Below are positions 27,201 through 33,530 of a stretch of 64,000 nucleotides of DNA, one piece after another. The first letter of the stretch is position 1. Each line of letters starts with the position of its first letter. Source of the DNA: Hyphomonadaceae bacterium JAD_PAG50586_4 (lineage in GTDB: Bacteria > Pseudomonadota > Alphaproteobacteria > Caulobacterales > Aquidulcibacteraceae); contig CP096134.1 of the NCBI GenBank assembly GCA_023242925.1, positions 2,003,501 through 2,067,500 of the forward strand. Direction: 5' to 3'. Made by a program: the position numbers and the translations under genes. The notes beneath the pieces are model-generated. The model did not search any database. It worked only from the letters and a program-made list of their open reading frames with translations, and had not been told where the DNA came from.

Positions 27201-27543
27201 TTTCGTCGGCGCTCACCCTGGCGAGTTGCTGTTGTGGATTCTTCGTGCCGGAAAAATCCGAATCCTTGTCTTCCCAGCGATAGGCCTTGAGCTGCGTGCC
27301 CTGAGCGACTTTGGCGAGGCACGCTTCCACAAGATTACGTTCTTCGGTGAGATCGCCGGGCGAAGCTATGAATACATATTGGCGCGCATGCGCTGCCGCT
27401 CTGACGTCCGAGCGCTCCGTTCGGCGCTGCTTGCGCGCCCAACCCAGAAGTCCAGCCAAACCCCACACCCCTTGCAGGGAGAGCAACTCGTCCGAGCGTC
27501 CCCGCAGCGTTGTCATTAACATCCAGAGTTGAGCCGGGCGCAA
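24241..27543 (-). CDS. DUF4062 / STAND NTPase / ankyrin protein, N-terminal part
   Basis: 1100 residues. A DUF4062 domain comes first (RQYVFIASPGDLTEERNLVE, about residues 49-180). Next is a STAND-type P-loop NTPase with Walker A ILAGKPGVGKSS (about 335-346) and Walker B PLLVLDQFEDAL (about 435-446), a helical region, and ankyrin repeats from about residue 870. The frame ends at ATDRNQRTP because of a missing base and continues at 22169-24109. STAND proteins assemble on ligand binding and release an effector; DUF4062 is a TIR-related signalling or effector domain. It is divergent from the caspase genes with a 350-bp gap, which may hold the promoters of both. Confidence 0.8.
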   Translation of the reverse strand: MRPAQLWMLMTTLRGRSDELLSLQGVWGLAGLLGWARKQRRTERSDVRAAAHARQYVFIASPGDLTEERNLVEACLAKVAQGTQLKAYRWEDKDSDFSGTKNPQQQLARVSADEISAAVILFSERIGTALPDHMPIPEEIEAYIKKHKLPVSKTPGPGEFPLTGSVFELLDAMQSGKHALLLVKGGEPFMTGTSAEARDLGGGEHRQFLRRKYGEGNAIPEKAAEDYIAQRNFLCSFYDALRRAKLDTGFVKFNSADELKAYVQPWLANVLAPQLAFDEFGRASHGVDPSALKRGLAPLAPEDADIIVGRAHDARSVVTKLLEAETSNGLPFLILAGKPGVGKSSFAGAALSQYLSHEQAVARGRRFPVHIVRPRDYRHLAPSAVLNAVLQQIAPLYGEEQLSREIARHGASMSVASALATFEAYASNMRNRARIATPLLVLDQFEDALAGSTKAFENRWADTLALCQGLAKRHLAWTVIAVEGTIGVPGFVDRLIDTPSMQSAMAQGAPPPYPLGNPTPAEAEQILVRAFTNAGYALEDALKADLLKELAAVRGANDEAFLPLLSLAILYLWEILEAKIDRRADVLIDTVTDPRASDEIDPDEGAAQPTPTRTLSRADLPEGVQSIISEAIERLGRLATEQVALQFGNAAAFDVQMSAALRRLVTLEWNDLRDEPGPPVFLDLSDRDANPRFLDILRQCRLLRRTAQKTFILGHSLILARWSFAADWLSRERRLLVVREHLRNHVRASRDAEKRGGKPIPLDATLASQAHDLLAHWKGASTLNADDHTHLKAQMLSACASHADKPEARDWAAQAIETCDEDFACAELDILAGALGPGYARQLAKGGGSPLVRAVDLQLARTVDTLIAHRAGLAEADGAGFSAFHAAAAGASDEIFLNLVHAAIAQEAKRRGSPDWATGMTQRMARIYKLANDKDWAALATALGERDAVGAVTGLLDSMADPNRWRPLHFAAHRGAHACVAVLLACGANPGRTVDETSTALHVAAANDRVDAIRVLMLGADTQSMLAAETKHDRRTPLQVAAEAGALGAIRALADYPPPPVTGATPLHSAARANRVEAIDLIASLFPEQLNATDRNQRTP

Positions 27544-27893
27544 GCATTGTTCCCTCCAGGCTGCCGCAAATCCTTAGCGAGTAATCACTTCACCGTTTTG
27601 GAAGCGCGACATGAAAACATCGCCTCCCCAGCCAGCGGCGATGTGGCGACACTTCGTATAACTGGCGTCTATGGCCATGACCGCATGCGAGAGCCCGTCG
27701 GCTCATTGATCTCGCCACAGGCGGCGAGGATGTGGACTTGGCGCCTTGGCCCCATGACGGCGCGCGCGCCGAGGCCAAACCTGATTGGCGCCGACCATGA
27801 CGCTCGCCGCCCAGCGCTGGCAGTCGTTGCAAGCTCCGCGGGAAAATCCTACCGTTGTCGATAGGTCGCGACTGTTGCGCGGCGAGGGGCGGA
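27544..27893. other. Divergent intergenic region
   Basis: 350 bp between the STAND-ankyrin gene (minus) and the first caspase-like gene (plus). No open frame with family resemblance, no RNA gene and no repeat copy was found. Promoters for both sides must lie here, but I do not see a convincing -35/-10 pair. Confidence 0.4.
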
Positions 27894-29339
27894 ATGTTTC
27901 GAGCTGTCTTCATCGCGCTGGTGGCGCTGATGGTGTTCGCGCCGCAAAGCTCCGCGCAGGAGCGGTTGGCGTTGATCATCGCCAACGCCGACTATAATGG
28001 CGACAATGAAATCTTGCCGGCGGCGACGCAATTGCCTCCAAGCGTCCAGACCGATCTTGTCAATCCGACCAACGATGCGCGTGGTTTGGCTGCGCTGCTC
28101 GGCTCTGATTATGGATCGCCAACGCCGCTCGAGGATCAAGATTTCGCTCAAATGAGCGAAGCCATCGCGAACTTCGCCATGCGTGTGGCGCAAGCGGATG
28201 AAGCTGCGATTGCAGCAAGTCGACCGCGTCCGCTCGTCGTCGTCTATTTCGCGGGCCACGGCTTCGAGTTTGGCGGACAAAACTACATTGTGCCGGTTCG
28301 CACGGCGCTTCCTCCGCCCTCTCAGATGCAGGGTGCGGCGTCGGCGGCGCAATTGCGTCTCGTGGGCAGGGCAATTCCGGTCAACGACATTGTTGCGGTG
28401 TTTGCTGACCGAGGGGAGGGTACGACGCTCGTCATCATCGACGCTTGTCGCAATAATCCGTGGGCGAGAGCCGCGCGCGGAGCGCGTTCGGGGTCTGATG
28501 GGTTGGCGCCGATGGCGCAAGTCGGCTCGATTGTGATCGCACTTTCTGCAGAGCCGGGGCGCACGGCGAGTGATGGGCCTCCCGATGGAATGTCGCCGTT
28601 TGCGGCGGCGTTGATCGCCCAAGGCGCGCGGCGCGAGATGTCCTTTTGGGATGCGTATTCTCTGGTCGTGACCGACGTCATGAGTGCGACCGGCAATGGT
28701 CAGCGCCCTTGGATTGTAGGGTCGCCCGCAGGTCGCTTTTGTTTGTTGCCCTGCATGGAGCCGCGTTCCATCGATACCGAGCGTCGCGCGTTTCTGGCGG
28801 CGTCCGCCGACGGGAATATTGCAGCCTATGACGGCTTCATCGCGCAGTTTCCAAACAGCGAATACGCTTACGCCGCAAGTGTAGCACAGGGCATGTTAAG
28901 CCTGCCGGCGCAACGCCCGCCGAGCCAAGACAATGCGCCACCGCCGGTCTTGCAGGAGCCGGCGGCGACCTCTCCTCCGCCTCAACCGCCGCCGCCGCGC
29001 GAGGTCTGTCCAACCGCAAGTTTCGTGCTGTATTTTGAGTTTGAGCGAGCGACGCTACTTGAGGCCGCGAGGGAGACGTTGGCGGCGGCGCTTGGCCGAG
29101 CGCGTCGGTGCACAATAGCCGGGGTGACGATCGAAACATTTGTCGATGCGTCGGAAACGGGCGGCGCGGCGGGTGGCTCTTTCCGCGGTTTGGAACGGGC
29201 GCGGACTGTGCATTTGGAACTCGAGCGCATGGGACTCATCAACGCGGTGCGGAGCTTACGCGTGCTGGAGGACCGCAGGCTCACCGGCTTGCGGGAGCCG
29301 ACCAATAGGCGCGTGGGCGTCACTATCCAATTTAGCTGA
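27894..29339 (+). CDS. Exported caspase-like protease with OmpA-like C-terminus
   Basis: Start ATG 27894 follows GAGGGGCGG and gives a signal peptide (MFRAVFIALVALMVF, SSAQ). A caspase p20 domain follows: LALIIANADY, catalytic His in VVVYFAGHGFEFGG (about residue 122) and catalytic Cys in LVIIDACRNNPW (about 186). After a Pro-rich linker (PPPQPPPPRE) comes an OmpA-like domain (SFVLYFEFERATLLEAARET, then RARTVHLELERMGL), which usually binds peptidoglycan. So a periplasmic, wall-tethered protease is predicted. It lies nine bases before a second gene of the same design. Confidence 0.85.
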   Translation: MFRAVFIALVALMVFAPQSSAQERLALIIANADYNGDNEILPAATQLPPSVQTDLVNPTNDARGLAALLGSDYGSPTPLEDQDFAQMSEAIANFAMRVAQADEAAIAASRPRPLVVVYFAGHGFEFGGQNYIVPVRTALPPPSQMQGAASAAQLRLVGRAIPVNDIVAVFADRGEGTTLVIIDACRNNPWARAARGARSGSDGLAPMAQVGSIVIALSAEPGRTASDGPPDGMSPFAAALIAQGARREMSFWDAYSLVVTDVMSATGNGQRPWIVGSPAGRFCLLPCMEPRSIDTERRAFLAASADGNIAAYDGFIAQFPNSEYAYAASVAQGMLSLPAQRPPSQDNAPPPVLQEPAATSPPPQPPPPREVCPTASFVLYFEFERATLLEAARETLAAALGRARRCTIAGVTIETFVDASETGGAAGGSFRGLERARTVHLELERMGLINAVRSLRVLEDRRLTGLREPTNRRVGVTIQFS

Positions 29340-29348
29340 GGCCGGGTG

Positions 29349-30368
29349 ATGATCGTCGCTAGAATTATTGCGATTTTGGTTCTGGCTGCGTCATGCTTGC
29401 CAGATGTTGCGCGCGCGCAAACCCAGCAGCGCATGGCGCTCATCATCGGCAATTCGGATTATGATTCCGACGGCGTTGTTGCGCCCCAACGCGAGCCGGC
29501 TGCCGGCATGCAATATGATCTCGTCAATCCAGCCAACGATGTGCAAGCGGTCGCAAGCCTGCTCGGAGAGACCTACAATCGCCCACAGCCGATGTTGAAT
29601 ATGGACTTCGACGCCATGAGCACCGCGTTGGCGCAATTTGCGGTCGACGTGTCTCGCGCGGACGCTGCTGCTGACGCTGCAAACAGGCCTCGGCCGGTCG
29701 TTGTGATCTATTACGCCGGCCACGGCATGGAATACGCAAATACGAATTATCTGATCCCGGTGGGTGCGCGTTTGCCCGCGCCAGAGGAAATGCAGAACGT
29801 CCCAGCCAACGCCGCACGCCAGCGATTGCAGGGACGCGTCATCGCGGTCGACGACGTTCTATCGCTGTTTGAGGAGCGTGGCGATGGCGTCACCGTGCTG
29901 GTCATCGACGCCTGCCGCAACAATCCCTGGGCGCGTCGCGCGCGTGGCGGGCGTACGTCCGCGGTGGAGCAGGGGCTGGCGACGATTACGCCGGTTGGAT
30001 CGTTGATAGTGGCGTTGTCGGCGTCGCCTGGCGCTGTCGCAAGCGATGGTCAAGGCCAGACTCTGTCGCCCTTCGCGCAAGCTTTCGTCGAGATTGGCGC
30101 GCGGCGCGATCTCAGTTTCGTCGACGCGTTCTCCAGCATCGTCGAGCGCGTGGTGTTGACGACTCCTAACCGACAGCGACCGTGGATGGTGGGCTCTCCC
30201 TCTGGTCGTTTCTGCTTGCTGCAATGCGCCTCATCGAGGCTGTCGCAGCCCGAGATTGGCCCCGAAGCGGGTTCGCTCGAGGATTGGCGTACTTGGGTTG
30301 GCGACGGGCGGATTTATTTCGAGGTGGATCGCTTCAATCTCAATGCAAGCGCGCGCGGCGCTCGATGA
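29349..30368 (+). CDS. Second caspase-like/OmpA-like protein, N-terminal part
   Basis: Start ATG 29349 with GTG 29346 as alternative. Signal peptide (MIVARIIAILVLAASC, ARAQ), then the caspase fold: MALIIGNSDYDSDGVV, His in VVIYYAGHGMEYAN, Cys in VLVIDACRNNPWARRARGG, SGRFCLLQCASS. The OmpA-like domain begins (GRIYFEVDRFNLNASAR), but the frame breaks at about 30348-30358 in a GC-repeat and continues at 30256-30873. It is clearly a paralogue of the upstream gene, suggesting a tandem duplication. Confidence 0.85.
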   Translation: MIVARIIAILVLAASCLPDVARAQTQQRMALIIGNSDYDSDGVVAPQREPAAGMQYDLVNPANDVQAVASLLGETYNRPQPMLNMDFDAMSTALAQFAVDVSRADAAADAANRPRPVVVIYYAGHGMEYANTNYLIPVGARLPAPEEMQNVPANAARQRLQGRVIAVDDVLSLFEERGDGVTVLVIDACRNNPWARRARGGRTSAVEQGLATITPVGSLIVALSASPGAVASDGQGQTLSPFAQAFVEIGARRDLSFVDAFSSIVERVVLTTPNRQRPWMVGSPSGRFCLLQCASSRLSQPEIGPEAGSLEDWRTWVGDGRIYFEVDRFNLNASARGAR

Positions 30369-30873
30369 GCAAGCGATTTGGCTAAACAGGTTTGACCAGG
30401 TTGACGTGACGGTTGTCGGACATGCAGCCGACGAAGGCGCGGAGGGGCACATTTCGGCGAGCTATGCCTTGGCCTTGGGCCAACGCCGCGCGGCGAGCGT
30501 TCGTGATTATCTTGTCTCGCGTGGCGTAGGCGCCCAACGCATTGAGACGGTTTCGATGGGGATAACGGACCCGATCGACGCAGACGACACTGCGTTGGCG
30601 GACGCCCGCAATCGCCGTGTCGAGGTTACACCGCGTGCGCCTCGCTCAAGCGTCACGCTGCTCGTCGATGCGGCGTTGTCTGCGCTGCAGCGCCAGCCGC
30701 GTTATATGGAATTGGTGCGCGCTACGCCGGGCGCTGTGTTTTCGGTGGGCTACACGGCAAACCAAACTTCAGATGAGACCTTGAGTACGGACGAGAGCAC
30801 GTCGCGTCTTGTGCAACTCCTCAACGAGATCCGGTCGGGTCGTGCGGGTGGGGGCGTTTCCGCAGGGCCATGA
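30256..30873 (+). CDS. Second caspase-like protein, OmpA-like middle part
   Basis: The meaningful sequence starts at about 30355. OmpA-like peptidoglycan-binding fold: ALDEQAIWLNRFDQVDVTVV, GHAADEGAEGHISASYALAL, GQRRAASVRDYLVSRGV, ARNRRVEVTPRAP. The GQRRA...V..YL signature is typical of Pal/OmpA C-terminal domains. A second break at the GGGGG run 30850-30854 moves coding into 30809-31024. Confidence 0.75.
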   Translation: MAPKRVRSRIGVLGLATGGFISRWIASISMQARAALDEQAIWLNRFDQVDVTVVGHAADEGAEGHISASYALALGQRRAASVRDYLVSRGVGAQRIETVSMGITDPIDADDTALADARNRRVEVTPRAPRSSVTLLVDAALSALQRQPRYMELVRATPGAVFSVGYTANQTSDETLSTDESTSRLVQLLNEIRSGRAGGGVSAGP

Positions 30874-31024
30874 TGTGGCCGTCGATGCGCGTTTCAGCTC
30901 CGATCTGAGCGCTGGACGTGATGGCTGGCAGAGGTTGACGCTCACACTCACATTGACGCGCGCGGATGGCGCCGTTGTTGGTGTCGAGAGTGCGTCGATG
31001 CTGCGCAGCGCAAGCACGCACTGA
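30809..31024 (+). CDS. Second caspase-like protein, C-terminal end
   Basis: Meaningful from about 30855: FPQGHDVAVDARFSSDLSAG, then WQRLTLTLTLTRADGAVVG and a stop at 31024. Beta-strand-rich tail of unknown role, absent from the first caspase. With both breaks corrected the gene at 29349-31024 encodes about 557 residues. Confidence 0.6.
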   Translation: MCNSSTRSGRVVRVGAFPQGHDVAVDARFSSDLSAGRDGWQRLTLTLTLTRADGAVVGVESASMLRSASTH

Positions 31025-31101
31025 ACTCTGCACACAACTAGAGCGCTTGCGTCGTCGTAAAACAGCGGCATAGTCCAACAAGCGATCAGCGGGGGTAGGC
31101 G

Positions 31102-32082
31102 ATGCGTCGTCGAGAATTTGCCATCGGCGCCTTGGGCGCGTTCAGCGCCGTGCAATGGGCGCAGGCGCAAACGAACACGTTCGCGTTGCCGACGCAGACG
31201 CAGCAGGGCGCGGTGTTACGCGGCCGTGCGCCGGTGGGGTCCACAATCCAAATAGGTTCGTTGGTGGCGCCGTTCGAAGCTGACGCCAGTGGTGATTTCA
31301 TCGTGGGTTTGTCGCGTAGTGCACCCCAATCAGTCACTGTGCGTTGCACGCAATCTGGAGCGGCTCTGTCTGAAGTGGTGCTTACGGTTCAACAGCGGAC
31401 CTATCTCACTGTCACGATCACAGGCACTGGGCGCACCGCCGCGGCAGGTGATCAGCAGAGCGCGATCGCACCCAACAGCGAGTTCGGCGCATTCTTTGGC
31501 GACGATCTTTTTGACGGCGGCGATCCAGAATTGCCGCAAGATGCGGGCGAGCGCGCAGGCGTGGTCTCGCGAACGCAGCAAGAGCGAGAAACGCGCGCGG
31601 CGCGGATCGCGCGCGAGGCGGCGGCGAAACGAGCCGCGTTCGCCTCGCGTTTGCCAGGGACGGGTTATCGCGAAGAATTCGTGTGGCCGCTTGTTGGTCG
31701 GATCACAAGCCAGTGGGGCGCCCAGCGCATCATCGTGCCGACGGGCGGCGAGCCGCGCCCCTCGACGCCGCATGGCGGCGTCGACATCCGGGGTATCACG
31801 GGTGCGGCGATTGTGGCGCCGGCGTCGGGTGTCGTTGTCCTTGCTGATCCGGATTATTTCTATGAAGGCGGTGTCGCCTTTATCGATCACGGGCAGGGGC
31901 TGATCTCGGCTTATCTGCACATGAGTGCAGTGGACGTTCATGCCGGGCAGTCGATCGCCAAGGGCGCCCGCATCGGCGCGGTCGGCGCGAGCGGGCGTGC
32001 GACCGGCCCGCATTTGTGTTGGCGCATGAAATGGCGTGGCGTGGATGTCGATCCGACGACCTTGCTCGGCATGCCGTCATGA
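31102..32082 (+). CDS. M23-family peptidoglycan endopeptidase, Tat-exported
   Basis: 326 residues. Tat-type leader (MRRREFAIGALGAF, AQAQ). The middle is a coiled, Ala/Arg-rich segment (about residues 155-185). The LytM/M23 domain has the first zinc motif PHGGVDIRG (HxxxD) and AYLHMSAVDVHAGQSI. The last motif reads TGPHLCWRM, with Cys where the canonical HxH has its second His, so metal binding may be altered. It would cut stem-peptide cross-links in the periplasm. It follows the caspases in the same direction with an 80-bp gap. Confidence 0.85.
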   Translation: MRRREFAIGALGAFSAVQWAQAQTNTFALPTQTQQGAVLRGRAPVGSTIQIGSLVAPFEADASGDFIVGLSRSAPQSVTVRCTQSGAALSEVVLTVQQRTYLTVTITGTGRTAAAGDQQSAIAPNSEFGAFFGDDLFDGGDPELPQDAGERAGVVSRTQQERETRAARIAREAAAKRAAFASRLPGTGYREEFVWPLVGRITSQWGAQRIIVPTGGEPRPSTPHGGVDIRGITGAAIVAPASGVVVLADPDYFYEGGVAFIDHGQGLISAYLHMSAVDVHAGQSIAKGARIGAVGASGRATGPHLCWRMKWRGVDVDPTTLLGMPS

Positions 32083-32109
32083 TCGGTCGCAGCACATCCC
32101 GCGCCTTGC

Positions 32110-32388
32110 CTAGACCGCGCGCTCTTCTTCAATGTCGAAGAAGAGGTTGGGTTCGCGCAACGCGGTGAAGCGCCAATAGCGCTCGCCGAACGCTTGGACG
32201 ATACCGGCAAACTCGGAGAGCGGCTCGACAAGAACCGCACCGTTTCCCAATACGCGATAGATGACGACGTCAGCCGCAGAGCCTGCATCTTGGCCCACAT
32301 GCAGCACCTCGACCGCCACGCCGCGATAATCGACGTAAGGTCCGGGTCCGATGGCCCGCAGGCGCTGTTTGGTCAGTCGCGCTTTCAT
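32110..32388 (-). CDS. Hypothetical protein
   Basis: About 92 residues from ATG 32388 (MKARLTKQRLRAIGPGPYVD). Compact, strand-rich: VAVEVLHVGQDAGSAADVVI, YRVLGNGAVLVEPLSEFAGI, FTALREPNLFFDIEEERAV. I recognise no family. It is convergent with the M23 gene (28-bp gap). An upstream in-frame extension to 32505 exists but has no support. Confidence 0.5.
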   Translation of the reverse strand: MKARLTKQRLRAIGPGPYVDYRGVAVEVLHVGQDAGSAADVVIYRVLGNGAVLVEPLSEFAGIVQAFGERYWRFTALREPNLFFDIEEERAV

Positions 32389-32642
32389 GATCGCTTTGCG
32401 GCTCCCAAGCCGGAAGGGCCCGCGCCAATCTCGGCGCGCTTGCGTTGCGCGCACGTTAATGGGCGAGCCCGTCCTGGAGAACGCGGCGGGGTTTGCGGGC
32501 GGCAAAGCGCAGGTGACGCACGGGTCCCCGCAGCCCGTTCACGACGATGACGAGCGCTAAGCACAAGCCGTGTTTTTCCAAAATGCTGAGTTCGCAGCCT
32601 TCACCTTGTACAGCGTTGATGTCGGCAGCGATCGCGAAATCT

Positions 32643-32774
32643 GCGTCAGCGATCGCCGCCCGAGAGGGCCGAGATGCGCATCGCGCAGCTCGGTCGCGGC
32701 ACGCGACAAGAGCGCGGGCCCGCAAAGCGGGGCGACGCCCAACTCAACCCGCCCAAACTCTCGAAGACTATCTC
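32643..32774. repeat. Dispersed palindromic repeat, copy C, with shared 3' flank
   Basis: The core (32643-32742) matches copy B over GCGTCAGCGATCGCCGCCCG, AGGGCCGAGA, AGCTCGGTCGC, GCGACAAGAGCGCGGGCCCG and GGGCGACGCCCAA. The flank 32744-32774 (CAACCCGCCCAAACTCTCG and following) is nearly identical to 15831-15861 beside copy B. Read on the minus strand, the flank overlaps the stop of the small gene at 32768-32908, so the element forms its 3' untranslated end. Confidence 0.7.
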
Positions 32775-32908
32775 TTCGTCGCCGGTACTTTCAAAACCGG
32801 CACATCTCTCTCATCGCCATAGAGATCTGATCCGCTCTCCAGCGCTCCCTCACGAGCAAGGAAATCCGGGTTCGCTTCAATCAGCCGGGCGGCTTCATCC
32901 TTATCCAT
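32768..32908 (-). CDS. Small 46-residue protein, possibly leaderless
   Basis: MDKDEAARLIEANPDFLARE, then GALESGSDLYGDERDVPVLK and VPATKR. Acidic and helical at the start; no family recognised. It has a plausible promoter ending eight bases before the ATG (see 32917-32943), which would give a nearly leaderless mRNA. The 3' end runs into repeat copy C. Upstream (32915-33252) I see no convincing gene. Confidence 0.45.
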   Translation of the reverse strand: MDKDEAARLIEANPDFLAREGALESGSDLYGDERDVPVLKVPATKR

Positions 32909-32916
32909 GGAATTTC

Positions 32917-32943
32917 AGCATAGCACGCAGCGGGGATGTGCAA
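32917..32943 (-). promoter_or_regulatory. Candidate promoter of the 46-residue gene
   Basis: On the minus strand TTGCAC (32943-32938) and TATGCT (32922-32917) are separated by 15 bases, slightly short of the usual 17. The predicted start site falls at or next to the ATG. Judged by eye only. Confidence 0.35.
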
Positions 32944-33252
32944 GCTCTGCAGATGATATGCCGGACATACGTTTCGACCGCCTTCGGAGCGCCACGGCAA
33001 TCGCAAGCCAGCATTCCTCAGTTGGTTTCATCCCTTCAAGTCGGGCGATGGTGGTGAAAACGGGCTCGTGAGGTGCGGACCAGGTGATGTGATCTTTGCC
33101 GTATAGTGCGCCGGCGGCGCGTCGCAGAGCCGCTCCTGGGTCACTTGATGCGGAGCCCGCGCCCGAGCGCGCGCGCAAAGCGAGTGAGGAGCGCAGACGG
33201 TGGGTGAACTTGACGTTTGACATGCGGTCCGTTGTGATCGGCGCGGCGGGGT

Positions 33253-33486
33253 ATGAGAAACATGACAGAACCAGGCGCGGCCGATGAGGAAGCTGCTGCA
33301 CATAAGCGCGCCGGATTGAGCGAGGGCTATGTCGCCTTCATCAGCTACGCTCATGTCGATCAGGCAATCGCCCGACGTCTGCAGGGGTTTGTCGAGCGTT
33401 TCCGTCACGTCGCCGTCGAGGGGCAAAAGCCGCGCCGCCTTGGCCGGTGCTTCAGAGACGAGGATGAACTCGCCGGGGAGGGCTGA
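33253..33486 (+). CDS. TIR-propeller-RlpA-M23 protein, N-terminal TIR part
   Basis: Start of a large fusion. The ATG at 33262 (MTEPGAADEEAAAHKRAGLS) is also possible. The TIR fold opens with GYVAFISYAHVDQAIARRLQ, then RRLGRCFRDEDELAG. The frame breaks in the short G run at 33480-33482; the TIR domain continues at 33483-33800 in the next part. Upstream 340 bp hold no recognisable gene. Confidence 0.75.
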   Translation: MRNMTEPGAADEEAAAHKRAGLSEGYVAFISYAHVDQAIARRLQGFVERFRHVAVEGQKPRRLGRCFRDEDELAGEG

Positions 33487-33530
33487 CGCCTCAAATCGAA
33501 CAGGCCCTCGCCAACAGCCAGGCCCTCATT

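Noticed and set aside
27529..27864. Plus-strand open frame of 111 codons in the gap before the caspase gene
   Set aside because: No start signal, random-looking composition and no similarity to any family; treated as noncoding.
29349..31024. Treating the frameshifted genes as true pseudogenes
   Set aside because: Most need only one single-base change and otherwise keep intact motifs; NAD kinase shows the same defect, so error is the simpler explanation.
32915..33301. Minus-strand frame of 128 codons between the small gene and the TIR fusion
   Set aside because: Arg/Ala-rich with no recognisable domain; it overlaps the TIR gene start and has no ribosome site.
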